A DNA stretch of 64,000 nucleotides from VAZQ01 sp963821505 (lineage in GTDB: Bacteria; Pseudomonadota; Alphaproteobacteria; Rhizobiales; Xanthobacteraceae): positions 434,001 to 498,000 of the forward strand of contig CAWGEH010000034.1 of assembly GCA_963821505.1 (NCBI GenBank), given 5' to 3'. This document shows, one piece after another, positions 51,652 to 60,877 of the stretch (position 1 is its first letter; each line of letters starts with the position of its first letter). The position numbers and the translations under genes are program-made. Under the pieces are notes generated by a model. It was not told where the DNA came from, made no database searches, and saw only the letters and a list, made by a program, of their open reading frames with translations.

Positions 51652-51855
51652 GGGGCGCCGTGCTCCTGCTTGCGCTGGCGTGGGCTCGTTTCGCCCGCGA
51701 GGATGGGACTATCGGCACTCTACACCTGCCAGTCAATCGAGCCCGCCCGCCCGCGCTCGACCGGACATGGAAGACGCGCGCAGTCGCGATTGACAGCATG
51801 GGGATGCGATCTAAACTCCCGCCGATCGTTGCCGACACGAGAAAGGTTGGTCGCC

Positions 51856-52881
51856 ATGTCCGCCGCCGCTCCGCGCGATATCAGCGAAGTCCGCAAGGCG
51901 TGGAAGGAGGCCAATCTTGCGCCGCTGTGGGAGAATGCCAAGGCGCACCGTCCGGCGCCGCCGCCCGAAGCCGGCTATCTGTGGTCGTGGGAGAAGATCC
52001 GGCCGCTGATCACCGCCGCCATCGAGGTCGCCTCGCCGGAGGCGGTGGAACGGCGCGTGCTGCAACTCGTCCCGCCGGTTCCGAAGCACCAGGACGAGCA
52101 GCAGACGTCGCGGACGCTCGCCGCCAATATCCAGATTCTGTTGCCCGGAGAGAAGGCGCGGCCGCACCGGCACACGATGAACGCGTTGCGTTTCGTGCTC
52201 GAGGGGGCGGGCGCGATCACGGTCGTCGACGGCAAGCCGTGCCCGATGGAGGAAGGCGACCTGATCCTGACCCCGGCCTGGACCTGGCACGAGCACGTCC
52301 ATCAGGGTCGCGCTCCCATCGTCTGGCTCGATGCGCTCGACGTCCCGTTGCAGCAATATCTCGGCACCGGCGCGTTCCAGCCCGGGCCGGTCGGCGAGCT
52401 GCCGGAGACGATTGCCGATGCGGCTTTTGCCGTCGCCAATGTCGTACCCGATACCAACTACGCCACCAAGGATTATTCGCCGGTGTTCCGTTATCCCTAC
52501 GCCACGGCGGCGGCGGCGGTGGCCGTCGCTCCGCCCGCGCGTGACGGCTCGCGGCGCGTGCGCTACGTCAACCCGCTCACCGGCGGCGCCGGGATGGCGA
52601 TGATCGATTGCTTCCTCGTGCAGCTCGATCCCGGCGCGTCGACGCTGCCCTTCCGCACCACGGCGAACTCGGTGTGCTGCGTGGTGGAAGGCGCGGGCGA
52701 GAGCCAGATCGGCAATGCGACCGTGCGCTGGAAGAAGCGCGACATTTTCACGCTGCCGCAAGGCAACCGGATCGTGCACCAGAGCATCGGCGGCACGGCG
52801 CGGCTGTTCCAGGTCTCCGATCGCGACGTCTATGCGCGCCTCGGGCTGCTCAAGGAAGAATACGGAAATATCGCGGCCTGA
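51856..52881 (+). CDS. gtdA: Gentisate 1,2-dioxygenase
   Basis: A 341-residue bicupin Fe(II) ring-cleavage enzyme that opens gentisate to maleylpyruvate. The N-terminal cupin has the iron ligands His104 and His106 in ARPHRHTMN and the third in WTWHEHVHQ (145-149). The second cupin near RTTANSVCCVVEGAGES lacks the full ligand set, as usual. ATG 51856 gives the family start; the very long upstream frame is antisense to the LLM gene. The maleylpyruvate isomerase and hydrolase of the pathway are not adjacent, although a zeta-class GST (5056) could serve as isomerase. Confidence 0.93.
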   Translation: MSAAAPRDISEVRKAWKEANLAPLWENAKAHRPAPPPEAGYLWSWEKIRPLITAAIEVASPEAVERRVLQLVPPVPKHQDEQQTSRTLAANIQILLPGEKARPHRHTMNALRFVLEGAGAITVVDGKPCPMEEGDLILTPAWTWHEHVHQGRAPIVWLDALDVPLQQYLGTGAFQPGPVGELPETIADAAFAVANVVPDTNYATKDYSPVFRYPYATAAAAVAVAPPARDGSRRVRYVNPLTGGAGMAMIDCFLVQLDPGASTLPFRTTANSVCCVVEGAGESQIGNATVRWKKRDIFTLPQGNRIVHQSIGGTARLFQVSDRDVYARLGLLKEEYGNIAA

Positions 52882-53072
52882 GCCATCGTCAGGCGGACGA
52901 CGCCGCGGCTCGCACGTGTTGCGGCTCCCACGCTCTGTTCCGGACCTCGGCCGTCCACGAACACGACAACCAGGCGGCGCTGGAACTTGTTGTTCGGTGA
53001 GCATGTTGCTTGCGGGTGGGGAGTGATATAAGGCGCCGCTCTTTTGGCGGCGCGGCGGACCCACACTGCTCC

Positions 53073-54998
53073 ATGGCACATGTAGCGAACGACAAAGCCG
53101 CGTCCGGCGTCGCCACTTTGGCAAGCCCTGGCACGTCCCAGCACAAATCGGGCCTGTGGGCGCTGGCGCTCGGCAGCGTCGGCGTCGTCTATGGCGACAT
53201 CGGCACGAGCCCGCTCTACGCGTTTCGCGTGGCTGTGGTCGCCGCGGTGGAAACCGGTCCGGTCACCCGCGACATCGTCCTCGGCGTGCTCTCGCTCATC
53301 CTGTGGGCCCTGATCGTCGTGGTCGCGATCAAATACGTGCTTCTGCTGCTGCGGGCCGACAACAACGGGGAGGGCGGCACGCTGTCGCTGACCGCGCTCG
53401 CCACGCGCGCGATCGGGCGGCGCACCGCACTCGTGTTCCTGCTCGGCGTCATCGGCGCTTCCATGTTCCTGGGAGACGCGGTCATCACGCCGGCGATTTC
53501 GGTGTTGTCGGCGGTCGAAGGGCTGAAGCTCATCACCCCCGCGTTCGACCACTACGTCGTGCCATTCACCATCGCCATCCTGTTCGGCCTGTTTGCGGGC
53601 CAGAGCCGCGGAACGGCGCGGGTCGCGAGCTTGTTCGCGCCGATCATGGTGATCTGGTTCGTCGCGATCGCGGCGGCCGGGCTCCTGCACATTCGCGACG
53701 ATCCGGGCGTGCTGGCGGCCATCAATCCGGCCTATGCGGTGATGTTTCTCCATGGCCACGGCGATATCGGGCTGGTGACGCTCGGTCTGGTGTTCCTCGT
53801 GGTCACCGGCGGAGAGGCGCTCTACGCCGATCTCGGCCATTTCGGCCGCGTGCCGATTCAGGCCGCGTGGTTCGGCCTGGTGCTGCCGGCGCTGGTGCTC
53901 AATTATTTCGGTCAGGGCGCCAAGGTGCTCGCCGAGCCCACCGCCATCGAGAACCCGTTCTACCGGCTGGTGCCCGAGATGCTGCTGTTGCCCATGGTCG
54001 CGCTGGCGACGGCGGCGACGGTGATCGCGAGCCAGGCCGTGATCACCGGCGCCTATTCGCTGGTGCATCAGGCCATTCAGCTCGGTCTCCTGCCGCGGCT
54101 CGCCATCCTGCACACATCGGCGTCGCAGGCCGGACAAATCTACATTCCCCGCGTCACCGGGGCGCTGCTGGTCGGCGTCCTGCTGCTGGTCGGCCTGTTC
54201 CGCAGCTCGACCGCGCTCGCGTCGGCGTATGGCATCGCGGTCGCCACCACCATGGTCGTCGATGGCGTGCTCGCGTTCATCGTGATCTGGAAGCTGTGGC
54301 ATTGGCCGCTGTGGCGGGTGGTCGCCATCGTTGCTCCGCTGGTGTTCGTGGATATCGTCTTCTTCTCGGCCAACCTGCTCAAGCTGCTCGAGGGCGCCTG
54401 GGCGCCGATCCTGTTCGGCGCCTCGATGGTGCTGCTCATCCTGACCTGGCGGCGGGGCACCAATATCCTCGTGCAGAAAACCCGGCGCACCGAGGTGCCG
54501 CTCGATACCTTGCTGGCGAGCCTCGAGAAGCATCCGCCGCACGTCGTGCCGGGCACCGCGGTGTTTCTCACCAGCCAGCCGGACTTCGCGCCGACCGCGC
54601 TCTTGCACAATCTCAAGCACAACAAGATCCTGCACGAGCACAACGTCATCCTCACCATCATCACCACGGATACGCCGCGGGTGACCGACGAGGAGCGCGT
54701 GAAGATCACGGCGCTGTCGTCACGCTTCAGCCTGGTGGCGCTGAAATTCGGCTACATGGAATCGCCGAATGTCCCGAAGGCGCTCGCCATCGCCCGCAAG
54801 CACGGCTGGCACTTCGATATCATGTCGACCTCGTTCTTCCTGTCGCGCCGCGCGCTGAAGCCGGCGGTCCATTCCGGCATGCCGCGCTGGCAGGATCGAT
54901 TGTTCATCGGCCTGGCAAAATCGGCAAGCGACGCCACCGACTTCTTCCAGATTCCGACCGGCCGCGTGGTCGAGGTCGGCACCCAGGTGGCGGTGTAA
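53073..54998 (+). CDS. kup: Kup-family potassium transporter (first of tandem pair)
   Basis: A 641-residue K+ uptake permease, probably K+/H+ symport, in the inner membrane. It has about twelve transmembrane helices in residues 30-450, starting with the signature LALGSVGVVYGDIGTSPLYAFR, and contains GGEALYADLGHFGR; a cytosolic C-terminal domain of about 190 residues ends with DATDFFQIPTGRVVEVGTQV. ATG 53073 is chosen over an upstream ATG at 53010. A close paralogue follows 295 bp downstream in the same orientation. Confidence 0.95.
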   Translation: MAHVANDKAASGVATLASPGTSQHKSGLWALALGSVGVVYGDIGTSPLYAFRVAVVAAVETGPVTRDIVLGVLSLILWALIVVVAIKYVLLLLRADNNGEGGTLSLTALATRAIGRRTALVFLLGVIGASMFLGDAVITPAISVLSAVEGLKLITPAFDHYVVPFTIAILFGLFAGQSRGTARVASLFAPIMVIWFVAIAAAGLLHIRDDPGVLAAINPAYAVMFLHGHGDIGLVTLGLVFLVVTGGEALYADLGHFGRVPIQAAWFGLVLPALVLNYFGQGAKVLAEPTAIENPFYRLVPEMLLLPMVALATAATVIASQAVITGAYSLVHQAIQLGLLPRLAILHTSASQAGQIYIPRVTGALLVGVLLLVGLFRSSTALASAYGIAVATTMVVDGVLAFIVIWKLWHWPLWRVVAIVAPLVFVDIVFFSANLLKLLEGAWAPILFGASMVLLILTWRRGTNILVQKTRRTEVPLDTLLASLEKHPPHVVPGTAVFLTSQPDFAPTALLHNLKHNKILHEHNVILTIITTDTPRVTDEERVKITALSSRFSLVALKFGYMESPNVPKALAIARKHGWHFDIMSTSFFLSRRALKPAVHSGMPRWQDRLFIGLAKSASDATDFFQIPTGRVVEVGTQVAV

Positions 54999-55127
54999 CG
55001 GGGCGGCCCCGGCGTCTTTCCGGACCGTCGCATGGCCGGGTGTCTATGCCCACGTCCTCGCGGCTGTGTCCGGCGCCACCCGGCCCCTGCGCGAGCGCTG
55101 TTTCCGCTGGCGTTGGATCCATCTGCC

Positions 55128-55169
55128 GTCATTCCGGGCTCCCTCGCTACGCTCGGGCCCCGGAGTGAC
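55128..55169. repeat. Palindromic repeat between the two kup genes
   Basis: GTCATTCCGGGCTCCC and GGGCCCCGGAGTGAC arms around GCTACGC. It could hamper read-through from kup1 into kup2, but it lacks a T-run. Confidence 0.6.
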
Positions 55170-55293
55170 AGCCGAGGGATTGGCGCAACGTAGCGCTCTC
55201 ACTGCAAAATAAGGAACGAACTTCCGCATCCGCCCCCTGTTGTTAGGGGGTCTTCGGCTCTAAATTGCAGCGCAGCATTTTTCAGGCCAACAC

Positions 55294-57216
55294 ATGCCCA
55301 CCACCCTCGCTGCCTCTTCCGGCACAGTTCCAGCCAAGGGGCACCCGGAGACGCATTCGCCGGCCACGTTCTGGGCGCTCACGCTCGGGAGCGTCGGGGT
55401 CGTCTACGGCGACATCGGGACGAGCCCGCTCTATGCGTTGCGCGAGGCGGTGACCGCCGCCATCGGTAAAGACGGCACGATGACGCGCGAGGCGGTGCTC
55501 GGCGTGCTTTCGCTCATCCTGTGGGCGCTGCTCGTCGTGGTCACGCTGAAATACGTGCTCATCCTGCTGCGAGCCGACAACAGGGGCGAAGGCGGGACGC
55601 TCGCGCTGATGGCACTGGCGCAGCGCGCGCTCGGCAGGGGCGCGGGCGGCGTCGTGCTCTGCGGCATCATCAGCGCCGCGCTGTTCTACGGCGACGCGAT
55701 GATCACGCCGGCGCTCTCGGTGCTGTCCGCGATCGAAGGCCTCAAGGTCGCAACGCCCGCCTTCGATTCCTACATCGTGCCGCTCACGGTTGTGATTCTC
55801 GTGGCATTGTTTGCCGTGCAATCCACCGGCACGGCGAAGGTGGCGGCCTTCTTCGGTCCCATCACCACGGTCTGGTTCGTCGCCATCGCGATCCCCGGCA
55901 TCATTGCGATTGCCGGCGATCCGGAGGTGCTGCTCGCCCTCAATCCCATCCACGGGGTACGCTTTCTTGCAGCGCACGGCATGATCGGCCTCATCACGCT
56001 CGGCGCCGTCTTCCTCGCCGTCACCGGCGCGGAGGCGCTCTATGCCGATCTCGGCCATTTCGGCCGCAAGCCGATCCAGACCGCCTGGCTCGGACTGGTC
56101 CTTCCATCGCTCGCGGTGAACTATCTCGGACAGGGCGCGCTGGTGCTGGCCAATCCGAAGGCGCTCGAAAACCCGTTCTTCCTGCTCTATCCCGATTGGG
56201 CGCTGCTGCCGATGGTGGCCTTGGCGACCGCCGCGACCGTGATTGCGAGCCAGGCGGTGATCACCGGCGCCTATTCCATCAGCCAGCAGGCGATCCAGCT
56301 TGGCCTGCTTCCGCGGCTCGAAATCCGCCACACCTCCGAAGCACATTACGGCCAGATCTACATGCCGCGGGTGAACCTTTTCCTGCTCGTGGGCGTGCTC
56401 CTGCTGGTCGCCATGTTCCGCTCTTCGAGTGCGCTTGCCTCCGCCTATGGCATCGCCGTGACCGGAACCATGGTCGTCACCGGGATGATGGCCTTCGTTG
56501 TGATCTGGAAGGTGTGGCGCTGGTCGGCGCTGGCGGCAGCGGCGCTGATTGCGCCCTTCGTGCTCGTCGACCTGACCTTTCTCAGCGCCAACCTCCTCAA
56601 GGTCTTCGAAGGCGGGTGGGTGCCGCTCGCGTTGGGTGGCCTGGTGATGATCGTGATGTACACTTGGCGCCGCGGCAGCCGTCTGCTGTTCGAGAAGACG
56701 CGGCGGCAGGAGATGCCGCTCGACGAGCTCGTGCGCATGCTCGAAAGGAAGCCGCCGGTGCGCGTGTCGGGCACGGCGGTGTTTCTCACCAGCACCCCGG
56801 AATCGGCTCCCACCGCGCTCCTGCACAGCCTCAAGCATTACAAGGTGCTGCACGAGCACAACGTCATTTTGACCATCGAAACCGACGACGCGCCTCGGGT
56901 GTTTCCGACCGAACGGGTGCGCATCGAGAAAGTCGGGCAGACCTTCACCCGCGTGGTGCTGCGCTTCGGATTCATGGAGACCCCGAACGTCCCGAGAGCG
57001 CTCGCCATCGCGCGCAAGCTCGGCTGGACGTTCGACATCATGTCGACGTCGTTCTTTCTTTCCCGGCGCTCGCTCAAGCCGGCTGCCCGTTCCGGCATGC
57101 CACGCTGGCAGGATCGCCTTTTCATCATGCTCACCCGGATCGCCAACGACGCCACCGACTATTTTCAGATTCCCACCGGACGGGTGGTGGAAGTGGGCAC
57201 GCAGGTGACGATCTGA
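55294..57216 (+). CDS. kup: Kup-family potassium transporter (second of tandem pair)
   Basis: A 640-residue paralogue of the preceding gene with the same layout: LTLGSVGVVYGDIGTSPLYALR at the start, GAEALYADLGHFGRK in the middle, and TDYFQIPTGRVVEVGTQV at the end. Similarity covers the full length, so the pair arose by tandem duplication, with clear sequence divergence since. Two Kup copies are common in this bacterial group; they may differ in affinity or pH range. Followed by a rhodanese gene on the same strand. Confidence 0.95.
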   Translation: MPTTLAASSGTVPAKGHPETHSPATFWALTLGSVGVVYGDIGTSPLYALREAVTAAIGKDGTMTREAVLGVLSLILWALLVVVTLKYVLILLRADNRGEGGTLALMALAQRALGRGAGGVVLCGIISAALFYGDAMITPALSVLSAIEGLKVATPAFDSYIVPLTVVILVALFAVQSTGTAKVAAFFGPITTVWFVAIAIPGIIAIAGDPEVLLALNPIHGVRFLAAHGMIGLITLGAVFLAVTGAEALYADLGHFGRKPIQTAWLGLVLPSLAVNYLGQGALVLANPKALENPFFLLYPDWALLPMVALATAATVIASQAVITGAYSISQQAIQLGLLPRLEIRHTSEAHYGQIYMPRVNLFLLVGVLLLVAMFRSSSALASAYGIAVTGTMVVTGMMAFVVIWKVWRWSALAAAALIAPFVLVDLTFLSANLLKVFEGGWVPLALGGLVMIVMYTWRRGSRLLFEKTRRQEMPLDELVRMLERKPPVRVSGTAVFLTSTPESAPTALLHSLKHYKVLHEHNVILTIETDDAPRVFPTERVRIEKVGQTFTRVVLRFGFMETPNVPRALAIARKLGWTFDIMSTSFFLSRRSLKPAARSGMPRWQDRLFIMLTRIANDATDYFQIPTGRVVEVGTQVTI

Positions 57217-57321
57217 CGCGAGCCGGCGCGAAAATCCGCCGACAGGTCCCTTGATTCCGGCAGCGTGACGGGCAACTTGTTTGCAGCGGCGGTGCCGCCA
57301 CCGAAACGAGGAGTAAGTCCC

Positions 57322-57657
57322 ATGTCCGCTCAGCTTGGCCGAGAGAACGTGCGCGATCTGGCTCCGGACGAGGTGTCGCGGGGGCTTGCCGAGGGCAAGG
57401 TCCTGCTGGTCGATGTCCGCGAGCCGAGCGAGACCGAAGTCGAGCGCTACCCCGAGGCCTTCCATCTCCCGATGTCGGAGTTCGATCCGGCGGCGATCCC
57501 CGATCCACAGGGCCGCCAGGTGGTCTTTGCCTGCCGCTCGGGCAATCGCTCGGTCACCGCTTCGCTGATGGCACAGGCGGCCGGGCTACCCTATGACGCG
57601 CATCTCGCCGGAGGCATGAAGGCCTGGAAGGAATTGGGATTGCCGACCGAAACCTAG
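57322..57657 (+). CDS. Rhodanese-like sulfurtransferase domain protein
   Basis: A 111-residue single rhodanese domain with active-site Cys71 in ACRSGNRS, a six-residue loop as in active sulfurtransferases. LVDVREPSETEVERYPEAFHLP is the usual substrate-side segment, and AGGMKAWKELGLP ends the fold. It probably moves sulfane sulfur in the cytosol. CGAGGAG (57307-57313) supports ATG 57322. Confidence 0.9.
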   Translation: MSAQLGRENVRDLAPDEVSRGLAEGKVLLVDVREPSETEVERYPEAFHLPMSEFDPAAIPDPQGRQVVFACRSGNRSVTASLMAQAAGLPYDAHLAGGMKAWKELGLPTET

Positions 57658-57755
57658 CGCGTGGCGCGAACCGAAGGCCTTGCCGCAGGCCACCTCCAAT
57701 CGCCGAGCCCGTCGCCCGGCATATGTTCACCTGCTCGTCTCAAGGGATTCGATCC

Positions 57756-58859
57756 ATGCACCGACCGCTCCGCCTCGCCCTTGTTGTCGCCGCCGGCCTT
57801 GCGATCACGCCTGCCGCAGCGCAGCCGAAGACGGAGCGGATCGTCAACGTCTACAATTGGACCGATTACATCGCTCCGACCGTCGTGGAAGGGTTCACCA
57901 AGGAGACCGGAATCAAGGTGCGCTACGACACCTTCGATTCCAACGATACCCTGGAGACCAAGCTCCTCGCCGGCAAATCCGGTTACGACGTGGTGGTGCC
58001 GACCGCCTATTTCCTCGAGCGCCAGATCAAGGCCGGCGTTTTCCAGAAGCTCGACCGGGCGAAGCTGCCGAACCTCGTCAATATGTGGCCGGAAATTACG
58101 CAGCGGTTGGCGAAATACGATCCCGGCAACCAGTATGCCGTCAACTACATGTGGGGAACGGTCGGCATCGGTTACAACATCAAGAAGGCGCGCGACGCGC
58201 TGGGCGCCGACGGCAGGATCGACAGCTGGGACATCGTGTTCAAGCCCGAGAACCTGGCCAAGTTCAAGGACTGCGGCGTGCACATGCTCGATTCCTCCGA
58301 CGATATTCTGTCGGCGGCGCTGCACTATCTCGGGCTCGATCCGAACTCCACCAAGGAGGCCGATCTGCAAAAGGCCGCCGATCTCATGATCAAGGTCAGG
58401 CCTTACGTGCGCAAGTTCCACTCTTCCGAATACCTCAACGCGCTCGCGTCCGGCGAAATCTGCCTCGTGGTAGGCTTTTCCGGCGACATCAAGCAGGCGG
58501 AAAAGCGCGCGGCGGAAGCCAAGAACGGCGTGGACATCGCCTATGCGATTCCGAAGGAGGGAGCGCAATTGTGGTTCGACAACCTCGCGATCCCGCGCGA
58601 TGCCAGGAACGTGTCGGAAGCGTTTGCGTTCATCAACTACCTGCAGAAGCCCGAGGTGGCGGCCAAGAACTCCGACTTCATCTCCTACGCCAACGGCAAT
58701 CTGGCGAGCCAGAAGTTCATCGACAAGGCGGTCCTCGACGACAAGACGATCTATCCGGACGAGGCGGTGATGAGCCGGCTCTATACCATCAACGCGCATG
58801 ACCCGAAGACGCAGCGGCTGATGAACCGGTTGTGGACCCGGATCAAGACCGGGACGTGA
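57756..58859 (+). CDS. Polyamine-type ABC transporter substrate-binding protein (PotF-like)
   Basis: A 367-residue periplasmic binding protein. After the signal peptide (LRLALVVAAGLAITPAAA) the mature protein starts RIVNVYNWTDYIAPTVVEGFTKETGIKVRYDTFDSNDTLETKLL, the spermidine/putrescine type, with later YMWGTVGIGYN and WFDNLAIPRDARN. Length fits PotD/PotF. The membrane and ATPase subunits are not adjacent, so it works with genes elsewhere or is an orphan receptor. ATG 57756 gives the signal peptide; an upstream ATG at 57723 adds a poor leader. Confidence 0.9.
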   Translation: MHRPLRLALVVAAGLAITPAAAQPKTERIVNVYNWTDYIAPTVVEGFTKETGIKVRYDTFDSNDTLETKLLAGKSGYDVVVPTAYFLERQIKAGVFQKLDRAKLPNLVNMWPEITQRLAKYDPGNQYAVNYMWGTVGIGYNIKKARDALGADGRIDSWDIVFKPENLAKFKDCGVHMLDSSDDILSAALHYLGLDPNSTKEADLQKAADLMIKVRPYVRKFHSSEYLNALASGEICLVVGFSGDIKQAEKRAAEAKNGVDIAYAIPKEGAQLWFDNLAIPRDARNVSEAFAFINYLQKPEVAAKNSDFISYANGNLASQKFIDKAVLDDKTIYPDEAVMSRLYTINAHDPKTQRLMNRLWTRIKTGT

Positions 58860-58897
58860 ACCGAGCCGCTTCGCACGGCAGTCCGGCCGGGCGCGGG

Positions 58898-59830
58898 TCA
58901 GCGCCAGCGCCGGTGCACCCACAGCCACTGCTCCGGGTGCTCGCGCACCCAGCCCTCGACCACCGACGTGATCGCCTGCATGGTACCCGCGATGTCGATC
59001 TTGCCCTCGGCATCGCGCGCCGGCTCGATGGCTTCGGTGAGGTCGACGCGAAAGCGGTGGCGGTCGGGCAGGCGCACCACGCGCGTGCCGTGAATCGCGC
59101 AATCGACGTGGCGTGCGAGCCGGGCGATGAACGGGTTCGCCTTGCAGCGCCGTCCAAAGAAGGTCACGTCGATGCCGTTCACATAGTACTGATCGACCAG
59201 CATGGCGACGTGGCCGCCGGCCTCCAGCACGCGTGAGAGCTTGAGCGGCGCGTCGAGGCCGGTGGCGACGAGGTGACCCATGCTGTCCTGGCGGACCTGG
59301 ATGACGGCATCGCTCACGGCACCGATATTGGGCCGGCGATACAGCACCGTGGTGTCGAGCCGATACCTGCTCGCGACCAGCGCCGGCAGCTCCCAGTTGG
59401 CGAGGTGGGCGGCGAAGATCAGCGCCGGCTTGCCATCGTCCCGCAACTGGCGAAACCGATCGTAGACCGGGAGCGTGTAGAGGATATCGCCCTGATCGTC
59501 GGGGTCGGGCTCGAACATCCGCAAGCGATCGATATGCGCGAATTCGGCCGCGACGCGCCCGAGATTGTCCCAGACGCCGTCCAGGATGGCTTCGATCTCG
59601 TCCGGGGACTTCTCCGGAAAGGCCGCCGCGAGATTGGCGCGGCCGATCCCGTGCTCCTTGAGCCTCGGGCCGAGCTTGCGCATGAAGCGGCCGGCGAAGT
59701 CGGCCATGCGTTTGCGGTTGGTGGCGCGGATCGTCCGCAGCATCCCGACCGCGAGCCACCCGAGCGCCGCGTCGGCGCCCGCCTTGGCGTGGCGGCCGGC
59801 TCGAAGCGCGAGACCTCTCGGCGGGATCAT
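58898..59830 (-). CDS. lpxXL: Lipid A very-long-chain acyltransferase (LpxXL type)
   Basis: A 310-residue membrane-associated acyltransferase of the LpxL/HtrB family. The catalytic HX4E is H142-LANW-E147; VAMLVDQYYVNGIDVTFFGR and WVREHPEQWLWVHRRW are also family landmarks. In rhizobia, LpxXL moves the 27-hydroxyoctacosanoyl group from AcpXL to lipid A, which fits its place at the end of the acpXL-type cluster. The cluster order here is acpXL, fabZ-like, fabF-like, fabF-like, adh-like, lpxXL, all minus strand with short gaps. Confidence 0.92.
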   Translation of the reverse strand: MIPPRGLALRAGRHAKAGADAALGWLAVGMLRTIRATNRKRMADFAGRFMRKLGPRLKEHGIGRANLAAAFPEKSPDEIEAILDGVWDNLGRVAAEFAHIDRLRMFEPDPDDQGDILYTLPVYDRFRQLRDDGKPALIFAAHLANWELPALVASRYRLDTTVLYRRPNIGAVSDAVIQVRQDSMGHLVATGLDAPLKLSRVLEAGGHVAMLVDQYYVNGIDVTFFGRRCKANPFIARLARHVDCAIHGTRVVRLPDRHRFRVDLTEAIEPARDAEGKIDIAGTMQAITSVVEGWVREHPEQWLWVHRRWR

Positions 59831-59851
59831 GGATGCACTCGCGGCCGCGCG

Positions 59852-60874
59852 TCAAAACGTGACGATGATCTTTCCGAACACCTGTCGGCTTTCGAGCCGC
59901 GCCAGCCCGCGCTCGAAGTCGGCGAGCGTAACCTCGGTGTCGATCACCGGCAGGAGTCCGTTCGCCATCTTGGCGAGACTCTCGCGGATGTTCCGCATGG
60001 AAGCGCCAAAAGAGCCGATGATGCGATATTGCTGCTGAAAGAGCTGCATCAGGTTGATGGTCGTCGAGGGCCCCGAGGTCGAGCCGCAGGTGACCAGCCG
60101 GCCGCCGCGCTTGAGGCACAGCAGCGAGCCGTTGAAGGTGTCGGCGCCCACGTGCTCGAACACCACGTCCACGCCCTTCTTGGCCGTGATCTTGCGCACC
60201 GCGCCCTCGAAGCGCTCGGTGCGGTAGTTGATCACGTGGTCGGCGCCCAAGGCCCTCGCTTTTTCAGCCTTGGCGTCGTCCCCGATGGTGGTGATGACCG
60301 TGCAACCGATGGCCTTTGCCATCTTGATGGCGATGGAGCCGATGCCGGACCCGCCGGCATGCACGAGCACGGTCTCGCCCGGTTCGAGCCTGGCATTGTC
60401 GAACAGCATGTGCTGCACCGTGGCAAAGGCGATCGGCGCGCAGGCCGCGTCGCGCAGGGCGACGCCGTCGGGAACAGGTAGCACGAGCCGCGCCGGCATA
60501 TTGACGAGATCGCGCGCGAAGCCGTCGATGTGGAAGCCCATGATGCCGCCGATACTCTCGCACAGATTGTCGCGGCCTTCGCGGCAGGCTTTACAGCTGC
60601 CGCAGGTCAACGCGCCGTACATGACCACGGGATCGCCGGGCTTGAACGCGGCCGCCCCGGGCCCGGTCGCGGCGATCTCGCCTGCCGCCTCGACGCCGAC
60701 CACGACCGGCATCTTGCGCTTCGCAAAGGCCATGCCGCGATAGCCCCACAGATCGAGATGATTGAGCGCGACCGCCTTGATGCTGATCTGAACCTCGCCC
60801 GCCGCCGGCGCCGCCGGCGGGGGGAGATCGGCGAGTTCGAGCCTGCGGTCGGCAACCAGCGTGAGTGCCCGCAT
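59852..60874 (-). CDS. Zinc-type alcohol dehydrogenase/quinone reductase-like protein of the AcpXL cluster
   Basis: A 340-residue MDR-family oxidoreductase. It has the catalytic-zinc GHE-type region replaced by GVEAAGEIAATG, a structural-zinc cysteine cluster (CGSCKACREGRDNLC), and the Rossmann loop AGGSGIGSIAIKMAK for NAD(P). In the equivalent rhizobial cluster this gene is called adh2XL and is linked to making or modifying the very-long-chain hydroxy acyl group; the exact step is not settled. It starts 3 bp after the preceding ketosynthase stop and ends 21 bp before lpxXL. Confidence 0.88.
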   Translation of the reverse strand: MRALTLVADRRLELADLPPPAAPAAGEVQISIKAVALNHLDLWGYRGMAFAKRKMPVVVGVEAAGEIAATGPGAAAFKPGDPVVMYGALTCGSCKACREGRDNLCESIGGIMGFHIDGFARDLVNMPARLVLPVPDGVALRDAACAPIAFATVQHMLFDNARLEPGETVLVHAGGSGIGSIAIKMAKAIGCTVITTIGDDAKAEKARALGADHVINYRTERFEGAVRKITAKKGVDVVFEHVGADTFNGSLLCLKRGGRLVTCGSTSGPSTTINLMQLFQQQYRIIGSFGASMRNIRESLAKMANGLLPVIDTEVTLADFERGLARLESRQVFGKIIVTF

Positions 60875-60877
60875 GCG

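Noticed and set aside
50185..51855. Long plus-strand extension of the gentisate dioxygenase frame
   Set aside because: It runs through a repeat and antisense to the LLM oxidoreductase; the enzyme starts normally at 51856.
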